Positions 33,591 through 44,572 of a stretch of DNA of 64,000 nt are shown one piece after another. This DNA comes from Beta vulgaris subsp. vulgaris. Its lineage: Eukaryota > Streptophyta > Magnoliopsida > Caryophyllales > Amaranthaceae. The translations under genes and the position numbers were made by a program. The stretch lies in the NCBI RefSeq assembly GCF_026745355.1, contig NC_079205.1, positions 35,945,660 through 36,009,659 on the forward strand, given 5' to 3'. The notes under the pieces are model-generated. The model ran no database searches. It was not told the DNA's origin and saw only the letters and a program-made list of their open reading frames with translations. Within the stretch, counting starts at the first letter, position 1; each line of letters opens with the position of its first letter.

Positions 33591-33685
33591 TCAATTTCTG
33601 TTGCTCACTATCTTGGTAACTTGGTAAGAATGTATATTTTGGTGTTGAACAATGTTTGAGAGAACCATTGTCCCATAAAGATAAC
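33591..33685. other. Spacer to the Gypsy insertion site
   Basis: Short flank ending ATAAC (33681-33685), the likely target duplication partner of ATGAC at 44573-44577. Confidence 0.5.
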
Positions 33686-34090
33686 TGTTTCTGTCTATAA
33701 ATTAAGAGTGCTAATTCCTTTGCTTAGGGAATACCGGGTCAGATCTGAATGTCCTGAGTCCAAAGTCCGTACGCCGGAATCCTGCAAAAGTAACGGTTAG
33801 ACTGCCCCGGGGGTTGTTCCGGGATCGCCTCTCCGACGCTCAAGTCAGTGATCAAGCTTAGAGAGATAAAGTCTAGAGAGAGATGCTCTGGTTTGTTAGG
33901 TAAGAATTCAATACCTTCTCATTGATGAGGGGGTTGAGTATTTATAGTGCTTGGGATATCCCAGCTGTAGGCCAGCTGGAGGGCACTGACAGCTGGGAGG
34001 CACTATCACAGGTGGGGCCCTCTGGAGGCTTAAGGCTTTGATGGGTTTAATTGTCTCTGGCTGGTTTAGCCCAGGAAATAAGCCCAAACA
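33686..34090 (-). repeat. 3' LTR of the Tat element
   Basis: TGTTTCTGTCTA to AAGCCCAAACA on the + strand. Minus-strand TATA-box-like CTATAAATACTC lies at 33937-33948, the expected LTR promoter. Confidence 0.93.
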
Positions 34091-34195
34091 ATTAGCCCCA
34101 CGCCGGGAATGGGAAACATCGAGGCCTTGCTGAAGTGTCTCCCGTTCGTGGCGGAACCTAGATAGCCCTGAGCTCAGACTGATCTGGTATCCTAG

Positions 34196-34590
34196 AGGAG
34201 AAGGGAGGCACGTGCCGACCCAGTCTTCTTGAGGAGAGGGGAGGCATGTGCCGACCCGGTCTCTTCAAGGAGAGGGGTGGCGTGTGCCGACCCAGTCTCT
34301 TTAAGGAGAGGGGTGGCGTGTGCCGACCCAGTCTCTTCAAGGAGAGGGGTGGCGTGTGCCGACCCAGTCTTTTTGAGGAGAAGGAAGGCATGTGCCGACC
34401 TGGTATCTTCAAGGAGAGGGGTGGCATGTGCCGACCCAGTCTCTTTGAGGAGGGGGAGGCATGTACCGACCCGGTCTCTTCAAGGAGAGGGGTGGCACGT
34501 AGGAGAGAGGGGAGACGTGCGAGCCGACCCGGTCTCATAGAAGAGAGGGGAAGCTCACGTGCCGACCCGGTCACATAGAGAAATGGAAGG
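34196..34590. repeat. 36-bp minisatellite in the element 3' UTR
   Basis: About ten units of GGAGAGGGGTGGCGTGTGCC followed by GACCCAGTCTCTTCAA-like sequence; unit length 36, with later units altered in length. Because 36 is a multiple of three and stops are absent, all overlapping frames look open (34158-34578, both strands); these are not genes. Confidence 0.9.
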
Positions 34591-34600
34591 GTATTGCTCG

Positions 34601-35305
34601 TACATGGCTCCGATTAGGGGCCAATGACCCCCATGCTCATCCGAGCCGGTGACTACTCTCGCTAAGTCAATATGGGACTTAGGAGAATTACTCTACCAAA
34701 GAGGAGAGCCTCCTTAGGCCGAGTTAGTTGGACGCGGCTCGGATGAAGGGCCAATGAGCCCCATGCTTGTCCGAGCCGGTGCCTGCTCTCGCTAAGTCAA
34801 TCTGGGACTTAGGAGACTTACTCAACCAAAGAGGAGAGCCTCCTTGGGCCGAGTTGGTTGGACGCGGCTCGGATGAGGGGCCAACGAGCCCCATGCTTGT
34901 CCGAGCCGGTGTCTGCTCTCGCTAAGTCAATCTGGGACTTAGGAGACTTACTCAACCAAAGAGGAGAACCTCCTTGGGCCGAGTTGGTTGGACGCGGCTC
35001 GGATGAGGGGCCAACGAGCCCCATGCTTGTCCGAGCCGGTGCCTGCTCTCGCTAAGTCAATCTGGGACTTAGGAGACTTACTCAACCAAAGAGGGGAGCC
35101 TCCTTGGGCCGAGTTGGTTGGACGCGGCTCGGATGAGGGGCCAACGAGCCCCATGCTTGTCCGAGCCGGTGCCTGCTCTCGCTAAGTCAACCTGGGACTT
35201 AGGAGACTTACTCAACCAAAGAGGAGAGCCTCCTTGGGCCGAGTTGGTTGGACGCGGCTCGGATGAGGGGCCAATGAGCCCCATGCTTGTCCGAGCCGGT
35301 GCCTA
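34601..35305. repeat. 130-bp tandem repeat in the element 3' UTR
   Basis: About 5.4 copies. GGACGCGGCTCGGATG starts at 34730, 34860, 34990, 35120 and 35250, an exact 130-bp step; inner copies differ by only a few bases. Such hypervariable tandem repeats in the 3' UTR of Tat-lineage elements are known seeds of plant satellites. Repeated 65-68 residue open frames on both strands here are artefacts of the repeat. Confidence 0.95.
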
Positions 35306-35599
35306 AGACGTTGGACCGCTGGCTGAAGTGACCGAGCTAGTAACCTTGAGCTGATGAACTAGTAGTCTTGAGCTGGTGAACTTAATAGTTTCTTGAAAAC
35401 CAAAATGCCACGTGGCAACGGTGGATTATTGGGGTGCTTGAAAACATGGTGGCGATTCAACTTCTGGTCATTTATGACCTTTGTGACGATTGATATTCCT
35501 TGGAGCTGTGCCTATTGAACAGTTTTGGGCCATTTGAGAGGCCCATTAAGGTGGCGAAAACGCAGGTCCCGGTCCATATTTTGACGCGGGACACGAAAA

Positions 35600-35838
35600 C
35601 CGAGGACTTTGCCTATAAGTAGGGAGAGAGGGGAGAGATTTTGTCACTTTTACAATTCTCTCTCTCTCTCTAAATTTGAGATTTCTGCTCTTTCTCTCTC
35701 TACTATTAGAGCTCTTTCTCTCTCTAAGTCCGGGTTCCTTCTTCTTCGTCCGACCAGGTACGCGCTTGTTTTGTTTTTTCGCTAAGTTTTTCTTCTTTCG
35801 TTTAATAAAATCGGCCGACCCCCTCCTGTTGATAAATA
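35600..35838 (+). promoter_or_regulatory. Candidate promoter and leader of the opposite-strand gene
   Basis: TATA-box-like CCTATAAGTAGGG at 35612-35624, then CT-rich initiator/leader tracts (35656-35725), a possible leader intron donor CAGGTACGC (35756), and the ATG at 35839 in context ATAATGGGG. CT-rich leaders directly after a TATA box are common in plant promoters. This would be a promoter inside the element, separate from the LTR promoter and pointing the other way. Confidence 0.5.
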
Positions 35839-38424
35839 ATGGGGAGCTCGTCCGAGTCAGTGACACCTCCTCCCTCACCTCCTTATAATTTAGCCGAGGA
35901 AGTGAGAGGTATGGGAATGGTATTGGTGTCAACTTTAATAAGTTGCCAGGATCCCTTGGCTGTGCCTGAGGCGCTTTCCCTCCCGAGTACTCCTTCGCAA
36001 GCCGAGGAGGAGGAGGCCAAGGGTACCATCCCCCTACCCTGGGAGGTGTTCCTGGCCTATCCCTCTTCGAGGAGTTACTTAGACAGATATTTATCTGATG
36101 GTGTAGTTAGGATAACTATGCCAAGAGAAGAAGGTGAAGCTTCGACGTCAGGGCGGCTCGCGTATCCTGAAATCGATCCCAAAGGCGGTCCGGGAGCAAA
36201 ATTTCCTCTTCCTTCTTTAATAAAGTCCCTACTGGAGGATGCCCGAGGCCAAGCGGCCAAATTTCAAATAAAGGACCCATATTTGTTGGTCCGACCCGAT
36301 GCCAGCCACACCATTCTGAGCCCACCACCTGGGTGTACTGCCTTCTATTACAAAGCCATGGAGATGGGCTTGAGGTTTCCGCTGACCCATTTTGAGAAGG
36401 ATATATTGAATGCCTATAACCTGTGCTTGGGTCAGCTGTCTCCAAACTCTTGGGGCGGCATATTGGCGGTTCAGGTAATATGCGATATTATCGGTGTTAA
36501 ACCGACCCTCACCCTCTGGCGCCACTTGTACAAGTTGTTCGAGATGCCTGCCGGGGATCATGCACCTGGTTGGTGGTGCTTCCAGGCTCGGCGAGGCTAC
36601 CGAACCGTCCTCGACCTACCCACTTCTCAAAAGGGGTTTCGCCGAGGGTTTGCCTTTGTTTACTATGGGGGAGAATGGGGCATCCCCATCGTACCTCCAA
36701 CTGCCGACTCCAACCACTGCCTTAACTTCAAAGTGCCCGAGCTATCGGAGGACGAAGCAGTGGCCGCCATCTACATGCAATTGGAGGCAAAAATAGTGGA
36801 TGGTGGCGAAGTTTTTGTAGCGGGGAATTGGCTCCCGAGCTGCAAGTTGTTCAAGAATGAGCACTTCCTCGCAGCGTTCGGCCTGAGTCCGGCCTTCCCT
36901 AAGGGTAATTCGGCAAGAGGGGGTCCGGTTGACTTGTTTTTGTTGCTTTACTTGTTGTATTTAGCTAACTGTGTTTTTCCTTTTGCAGAAGCTTCTTTAT
37001 CATTCTTAAAAGAAACCGATCAAGAGATGGCCGAGCGATTAACTTCCGCTGCCCTTAAGGCTGCTCGGATCAGGGCCGAGATGAAGGCCAATAAGATCAA
37101 CAAGCCCTCCAAGCCGAAGGTAAGCACTTTTTCCATCCGACCTGGTTCAAATTTACCTTGCATATCTTGCTAACTTCTTGGGTTTTTACAGGACCCATCC
37201 AACCCCAAGCCGAGGAAGCGCAAGGAGAGGGCCGAGGAGAGGGTCGAGTTGACAGAGAAGGCTTTGGCCAAAGCTCGAGCTGAGAAGGAGGCTTCAGCGA
37301 AGAAGGCTCGGAAGGAGCCTTCTGTCGAGGTGAACAGTCCTCGACCTGATTCTGGAGGTGGGGACACCCACGTCTCGGTTCACCCCTCGGACTTCGAGCC
37401 TGTCCGGAGTCCGGGACATGTTCAGGGGACCTCCAACCCTTCTTTGGCTAAGCGTTCTCTGTCCGAGGCGCCCGTCCCTTTTACCCAGATGTCCAAGACG
37501 GACAAGAAGAAGAGGATTTCCGACGCCCTGGAGATCCTGTGCACCCAAACTGACCGAGACCATATCAATGAGGTCAATGGGAGGAATGAGTCGAGCGAGC
37601 TTTTTCGCTCCTGGATGGACGTAAGTGAACTTCTTTTTCTTTCCCCTTTACTTGCCTTTTATTTGCCAACTTTCTCCTCCTAACTGCTTTTATCTTGGCA
37701 GTTTTCTATCCGAATGACCAAGGTGGCCGAGGACCGGCTTGCTTTGGTCCAAGAGGTCCAGGATCTGAAGGAGGCAGCTCGGTCGCACTTCGATGAGCTG
37801 TACCAGGCCAAGGAGGCCAAGCGCCTGGCCGAGCTTCATCTGGAGGAGGCCAACGCCAAAATTACTAAGGGTGAGGCGGCTTGGAAACAGGAGAGGGAAG
37901 ATTGGAAGGTGGAGAGGGCCAACCTTTCCTTGGCCAAAGAGAACGCCGAGTCCGCCAAGGCTACGGCCGAGTCCACGCAGGGTCGAGTCGAGAGCGACTT
38001 GGAGAGGGTCAAGTTCAAACTCTCCACGGCCGAGGCTCAACTGAAGGAGGCTCAGGCGGCTGTTTCCCGCTCCCAGGAGGAGTGGTTCAAGGCTTGGCAG
38101 GCTTCCGATGACTGCACAGAATTCTGCGTCGAGGTTGGCCAGTCTTCCCATAAGATGGGCGAGGATGAGGCCCTCACCAAGCTCAGGGAGGCCCTGGCCG
38201 ACTCCTGTCCAGAAGCTGACTGGAATTCTGTTTGGTCGCGCTACCAGGAGTTGGCTGATGCCGAGGCAGCCGTCATCAAGGCAAAAATGGCCGAGGAAAT
38301 GAGCTCGAATGACGAGGATGATGATGACGAAGACGCTGCTAGCACCGAGCCGCCTCCAGGGAGCGTTGCCGAGCAACCTGATACCGAGCAACCTGCTGCC
38401 GACCCCACTACAAAGCTGCCTTAG
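35839..38424 (+). CDS. Antisense extra-ORF protein of a Tat element, four exons, 782 aa, intact
   Basis: Exons 35839-36904, 36989-37119, 37192-37620 and 37702-38424. Donors are GTAATT, GTAAGC, GTAAGT, GTAAGT-like and acceptors TTTGCAG, TTTACAG, TTGGCAG; summed exon length 2,349 nt is in frame with a single stop TAG. Residues about 1-355 contain a block (KAMEMGLRFPLTHFEKDIL, LGQLSPNSWGGILAVQVIC) like the 'putative gypsy type transposon' domain of plant retroelements (Transposase_28 type). Residues 400-415 are Lys/Arg-rich (PKPRKRKERAEER), a possible nuclear signal. Residues about 550-690 form a strong heptad-rich coiled coil, and the C-terminus is acidic (EDDDDED). Family function is unknown. 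Intron 1 is 84 nt and stop-free, so its retention keeps the frame. The 3' end faces the pol 3' end across 135 bp. Confidence 0.8.
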
Positions 38425-38559
38425 GATTTTTCTTTAATCTTTTGCCATGTTGGCTTTTTTGCTTTAATCCTTGTATTATTTTTGTGAACTTTTGCTTGCT
38501 AAACCGACCAGGTAGCGTTGGCCTTACAACATGCCCCTATTGCAAGTAACGAAAAGGAA

Positions 38560-41500
38560 TTAAACATAGAATCTTTTGAGATTATTTGAGTTCCAAGGTC
38601 GAGCCAGGGGGACCCTTTCGGGAGACTCGAGTCGGAATGTCCCTGGCTTGATGACCCCTGTAACCTTGTAAGGGCCATCCCAATTGCCCCCAACTTCCCT
38701 TTGAGATGGGAAAGTCCGGTGGCTTCCACCTTTCGGACGACCCAGTCACCTAGGCTGATTGGCCGAGGCTTTACCCGCCTGTTAAAGTGCCTTGTAATTT
38801 TCTGCTTGTATCGGATGGCTTGCAGCAAAGCATTGCCTCGTGTTTCTGGCAACAGGTCTAAGTTGACGGGTTTTTCTTCCTCGTTTTGGTCAAACTCATA
38901 GAATGTGATCCGAGGCGAAGGGATTCCCACCTCGATTGGAAGAACAGCTTCGCTGCCATAGACCAAGCCGAAAGGAGAGTGCCCCGTAGCTTCTTTCACT
39001 GTTGTTCGGGCCGACCAAAGTACACCGGGAAGGTCGTCTACCCATTCCCCCTTAGCTGCATCAAGGGATTTCTTGATTCCCTTAAGGACAATTTTATTAG
39101 CTGATTCGGCTTGCCCGTTGGTCTGAGGGCGGGAGACGGCCGAAAACCTTGTTTGAATGCCGAACCGGGCACAATAGTCTCGAGTCGGACCGCTGTTGAA
39201 TTGTCGGCCATTGTCCGACACCAGGGCTCTTGGAATTCCGAACCGGGTGATGATATTCCTCCAATGAACAGCTGGACCTGCTTGTCAGTAATTGACGCCA
39301 GTGGTGTCGGCTTCGGTCCACTTGGTGAAATAATCAATTGCCACAATTAGGAACTTCCTTTGCCCAGAAGCTGGGGGAAAGGTCCGAGCAAGTCCATGCC
39401 CCACTTGTCGAAGGGCAGAACCGCTTGAATGGTGGTGAGGGGAGTGGCAGGCGCTCTCGGTATGTCCGAGTGAATCTGGCAGGAGGGACACCGCCGGACT
39501 AAGTCCGAGGCGTCAGCTTTCAAAGTAGGCCAATAGTATCCTGCCCTTAGCGCCTTTCCGGCTATCGTTCTGCCCCCTTGATGGCTCCAGCAAGCTCCTT
39601 GGTGTATTTCCCGGAGGACATAGTTTCCTTCCTCGGGGTTATACACTTGAGGAGGGGATGAGTGAAGGACTTCTTATAGAGCTGCCTTTCATGCCAGAGG
39701 AACCAACCTGATTTATGTTTGACTCGGTCGGCTTCCTTAGGATCACTGGGTAAGGTCCCGTCTCGCAAGTACTCCACAATTTCGCCCATCCAGTTCGAGG
39801 AACGATTGAGTACGAGCGCTCTTTGGCATTTATGCTAGGCTCCTTCAATACTTCCCAAGTTATGGTTCTAGGGGCCGACCCTTCAGCAGAACTAGCCATC
39901 CGAGCCAGTGCATCAGCTTGCTGGTTTTCCGAGCGAGGAATGTGGGTAATCCGGAATCCGGACAACCTTCCAATGACAGCTCGGGTTTGGCCAAGTACAT
40001 TCTCATGTTTTCCTCCTTGGCCTCATAGTCTCCAGAAATCTGACCCACATGAGTTGTGAGTCGGACTTGGCTATGACTGATGTTGCCCAGCTAGGATGCA
40101 TAGTTGTATCCGAGGATGAGGGCCTCATACTCGGCTTCATTGTTAGATCCGAGAAACTCGAACTTAACAGCATACTCAATTTTTTCTCCGACCGGGGGTT
40201 TGATGACCAGCCCTGCTCCACAACCACTCTTTGTGGATGATCCATCAACAAGCAACTCCCACTCCTCTTGCGAACCGACCGGGGGTCGAGTTGCGCATTC
40301 AGTGATGAAGTCAGCGAGTGCTTGGGCCTTGATTTCCCTTCGGGCTCGAATTCGAGCCCAAATCTGCTAACTGGTCTGCCCAATCGCTCATCCGACTCGA
40401 GTGATTTCTATTCTAATGCTTCCGGAGCGGTTGTCCGGTTAGGACTTTGATGGGATGTGCTTGGAAAAAGGCTTGAGCTTCCGGCTCGCCATTACTAAGG
40501 CAAAGACCATTTTTTCGACATCGTTGTACTTCGCCTCGGCCCCCCTATAGGCGTGGCTGATGAAGTAGACAGGATGTTGCTTTCCTTCTCGCTCGGCTAT
40601 TAGGACAGCGCTAAGAGCATAGTCCGAGACAACCAAGTAATGAACAGGGGTTCCCCCGGCAAGGGGGAGATCAGTTTAGGAAAGTTGCCAAGTGATTCTT
40701 GAGGGCAGTGAAGGCTTGCTCGGCTTCATCGTCCCATGCGAACTCTTTTCGCTTCAGGGCCTTGAAGAACAACAAGCTTTTATCAGCCGATCGGGAGAGG
40801 AATCGACCGAGCGCCGCTAAGCAGCCGGTTAGGCGCTGTACTTCCCGAACGTTCCGAGGAGATTTCATCTCTAGACCGCTTTGATTTTGTCCGGGTTGGC
40901 TTTGATTCTCTTCATCCACTAGAAATCCGAGGCACTTTCCCCCTTTAACTCCGAAGACACATTTTTTGGGTTGAGCATCATTCGGTATTTCTTAGGGTGC
41001 TCAGCGTTTCTTTCAGATCTGCAGGGTGATCCGACTGGGCCTTCTTTGACTATCATATCGTCAACGTATACTTCAATGTTCCGACCCAATTGGTCGCTGA
41101 AGATTTTGTTGACGGTTCGCTGATATGTAGCCCCGGCATTTTAGGCCGAACGGCATCATCTATAGCAGTAGACCCCTGAGGAGTGATAAATGCGTATGAA
41201 CCCTATCCTTCTCGGCCATGGGAATTTGATGATAGCCAGCATTTGCATCCATGAAGCTGAGAAGGGCGTGCCCTGCCGTTGAATCGACCAGCCTATCGAT
41301 CTTTGGCAGAGGGTGATTGTCTTTTGGGCAGGCTTTGTTTAAGTCGGTGAATCGACACACATTCGCCATGCCCCACTCGGCTTTTTGACCAATACCACGT
41401 TGGCCAGCCACTCCGAGTACTGACATTCTTCATGAAACCCGCTTCGAGCAGCTTCTTGACCTCTGCGGCTGCGCGGCATTTCTTTCGGGACCTTGGTGTC

Positions 41501-44054
41501 TGAGCTTTGCTTTGATTGGTCTGAACCCCTCTTTGATGTTAAGCTCATGACACATGATTTTCGGGTCGAGCCCGGCATTTCTGTGGCCTCATAGGCAAGA
41601 CATCTTGGTACTCCGTGAGCACTTGGATGATATCTTGCCTTGTTTGGGGCCATGGCCTTGCCTACCCTGACGTCCGACCGGGGTCCTGGCCGATCGCGAC
41701 TTCTTCGTCATCCTCGGCTGGCTGAGGACGTTCGTATTGCTTGGGGTTTCAGTTATGTACACCCCGAGGCTGGTTGAGGGCTGACCCCCTTCGTTATTTT
41801 CTTTTTTTCGAGTCCTTTTGGACGTCGTTGTCCGAGTCCTTTTGGACGTCGTTATTTTTGAGGCTATTCACATAGCACTCTCTTGCGGCCTGTTGGTCGC
41901 CTTGAATTTTTCCTACCTTCCCGTCATCAGTCTCAAACTGCAAGAGGAGTGGTAGGTGGAGATGGCGGCCTTGGCTTGTTTAGCATGGGCCTCCCCATTA
42001 TTATGTTGTAAGGCAAAGGGATGTCTACCACCAAGAAGTCGATCGGTAGGCTTCTCCCCTTACCCTTTTCACCCATCCGAGTGGGTAATTTTATTGATCC
42101 GACCGGGAGGACAGAGTTGCCCCCGAAGCCTATGAGCGGCTGAGCCATGGGGTAACATCCCGTTCGGTGTACTTCAACTTTTTGAGGCAGTCAAGGGTGA
42201 TGATATCAGCGGATGACCACTATCCACCAATACCCTCTTCACCTTTGTATTGCTACTTGAGCTCGATGACTAGGGGGTCGTCGTGCGGAACGTGCACGTC
42301 CGACTGGGTTCCCCGAAGGTCATGACGGGGCCACTAGCTCGAGGGAGCTGGACATCAAGTACCTGATGTTTGAGGTTTTGGAGGTGAGCCTTGCGTGCTC
42401 GGCCGGTTAGGCCTCCCGACGCGAACCCTCCAGCGATGACACCAATGAATCCTTCTGTGTCGCCGCTGTTCGACTGACCCACCTTTTGCTTCCCTTTTCT
42501 TGCTCGAGCGCTTTAGGTAGTGGTTGAGCTTGCCCTGGTCGGCCAAACCTCCAAGGATTTCTTGAGCTCTCGCAGTCTTGGTGGTGTGCCACATTCCTTG
42601 TGGTAGTCCACCATAAGCTTTATCCCTCCGAGACGATGATGTCCGGATGGGCGTTGGCCTGGGAAGCCAATTTTTGTTCCGGATGTCAAAGTAGATTCTT
42701 CCGGTTTTTATTGAATCGGGGGTCGTTGCCATTATCGGTGAGCCGATCCCCTCGGCCCCCGTTCTTTGATGTTTAGGCTGACCCGGTGACCTCCTTCATC
42801 TTTTCTTTTCTTGCCACCTCTCCGAGTAACGGCAGATATCCGTTGCCGGATGAATCTTTGGGCCCTAGCCATGGCTTCCGAGTAAGTTTTACTTCATTCT
42901 CGGCCAATGACCATCTGAGCCGACCCGGTTGGAGCCGGACATGAGGGCAGCGAAGGCTACACTCCTGTAGGTCGGTTATTTTGAGGACTCCTCGTTGAAC
43001 CTCTTTTATAGTCCGACAAGGATTCATTCTTGTCTTGCTTCACCCCCATGAGATGAAGGCTGGTTTTTCTTTGCCTCTTTCCAGCTACGAACTGGTGGAT
43101 GAAGAGGTGTTCCAGTATGGCGAAGTCAGTGATGACCCCCGCCGGAGTTCTTGGAACCAATTGAGGCCAGACCTTTGAGGGTGGTGGGAAGAACGGCACC
43201 AAGTGGCCTCGCAACTTGTCTGAACGCTCATTTGAGCCTTGTAACTAGCCATATGATCATCTGGGTCGGTTAGGCCCGCAAATGGCTCGATCAGGGGGGT
43301 TTTGATTTTCCCTGGGGGTTGGGTCCCTAGGATTTCTTGGCTGAAGGGGATCAAGAACTTGAGCCCCTCCAGTTAGCCTAGGAGGTGAGAATGAGCCGAG
43401 TCCCCTTGGCCCTCTCGGTCATTTGCTTTCTTCTTGAGGAACTCCCGGCGTCATAGCCTTGGCTGAGGCGCTTCTTGTTGTTAAGGAATTCCGGGCATCT
43501 TGGGGTTTCCGACCCCCCCCCCTTGGGATTTAGATACATGGGTCTCTGCATGCAGACGGGCCGACCCCTGTCGCGCTGACTTTTCTTTTCCCGTGGCTGG
43601 GTCTCTCGCATCGGACCTGGCCGGCTAGGCTGCGGATCCGATTAGAACGAGAGTGGTCCCTGTGGGAGCGGACGACTGTGCGCTCTCTGGGCTCATGCTG
43701 ATTGAGCGGGATGACTTGTTGCGGCTGCCTCTGTTGGAGCATGGCCATCATTCCATCATGCCCTTTTGGAAAGTTTCCTGGAGCTGAGCCGTGATAAGGG
43801 CCAGGTCAGACGCAAAGAGCGGCTGAGGCTCCACATGCTGAACTGTTGGGAGACCGACGAGGGTCCAGAGTTTGGACGGTGGTGACCTCCGACCTGAGAG
43901 GGGTCTGCTCGGTCTCCCTATTGTGCGTAGGTGAGTGGCCTCTCTCTGGCCGAGGGATTGGGGGTTCCCGATTATGTGCGGGCGAGTGGCCTCTCTCCAG
44001 CCGAGCGACCTGATCAGAGGCTGGCTTGCCGCGAGTGTTTTTGGTTGGTGCCAT
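38560..44054 (-). pseudogene. Tat gag-pol polyprotein, frame-broken
   Basis: Minus strand from ATG 44054: Arg/His-rich gag start; capsid block GTQPPGKIKTPLIEPFAGLT (43320) and FAILEHLFIHQFVAGKRQ (43130); protease region YNIIMGRPMLNK (42000); RT entry FTDLNKACPKDNHPLPKID (41340) and LLSFMDANAGYHQIPMAEKD (41265); RNase H YALSAVLIAEREGKQHPVYF (40620); integrase zinc-binding and core AGYYWPTLKADASDLVRRC (39550), IVAIDYFTKWTEA (39330), PQTNGQAESANKI (39120); end near 38560. Homologous blocks jump between frames more than ten times (for example a 1-base loss near 38690 after KLKGKLGA-like sequence), so no continuous polyprotein exists. Gypsy order PR-RT-RH-INT is clear. Confidence 0.85.
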
Positions 44055-44130
44055 TGTAATTGGCGTGCGGAGCTGAGTAGCTGAGTGAATAAGTCTTAAT
44101 GAGTGGTGGCGAAGTAACTTTTTGTACTAT

Positions 44131-44149
44131 CCCCACAGACGGCGCCAAA
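44131..44149 (-). promoter_or_regulatory. Primer binding site of the Tat element
   Basis: Minus strand TTTGGCGCCGTCTGTGGGG directly after the 5' LTR, the PBS form used by plant Tat/Athila-type Gypsy elements. Confidence 0.75.
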
Positions 44150-44150
44150 C

Positions 44151-44572
44151 TGTTTCTGTCTAGAAATTAAGAGTGCTAATTCCTTTGCTTAGGGAATACC
44201 GGGTCAGATCTGAATGTCCTGAGTCCAAAGTTCGTACGCCGGAATCCTGCAAAAGTAACGGTTAGACTGCCCCGGGGGTTGTTCCGGGATCGCCTCTCCG
44301 ACGCTCAAGTCAGTGATCAAGCTTAAAGAGATAAAGTCTAGAGAGAGATGCTCTGTTTGTTAGGTAAGAATTCAATACCTTCTCATTGATGAGGGGGTTG
44401 AGTATTTATAGTGCTTGGGATATCCCAGCTGTAGGCCAGCTGGAGGGCACTGACAGCTGGGAGGCACTATCACAGGTGGGGCCCTCTGGAGGCTTAAGGC
44501 TTTGTTGGGTTTAATTGTCTCTGGCTGGCTTAGCCCAGGAAGCTGGCTTAGCCCAGGAAATAAGCCCAAACA
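44151..44572 (-). repeat. 5' LTR of the Tat element
   Basis: 422 bp, with a TATA-box-like minus-strand CTATAAATACT at 44401-44411. Longer than the 3' LTR through an 18-bp duplication of AGCTGGCTTAGCCCAGGA at about 44540. Confidence 0.93.

Larger units (their letters stand above)
33686..44572 (-). mobile_element. Tat-lineage Gypsy retrotransposon with an intact opposite-strand gene
   Basis: 10.9 kb with LTRs 33686-34090 and 44151-44572 that differ by five substitutions, a 1-bp indel and an 18-bp tandem duplication. On the minus strand: PBS 44149-44131, gag start 44054, pol to about 38560, then an opposite-strand gene (35839-38424), a repeat-rich 3' UTR (34091-35600) and a polypurine tract GGCGTGGGGCTAAT next to the 3' LTR. 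Tat elements are known to carry extra ORFs, often antisense, between pol and the 3' LTR. Flanking pentamers ATAAC/ATGAC differ by one base. Confidence 0.93.

Noticed and set aside
34158..35306. Repeated 65-138 residue frames, and the idea of a CRISPR-like array
   Set aside because: They arise from 36-bp and 130-bp tandem repeats with no unique spacers, in a plant retrotransposon 3' UTR.
36075..36700. Minus-strand frames opposite the antisense gene
   Set aside because: Shadows of exon 1; the + strand frame has continuous domain-like sequence and proper splice sites.
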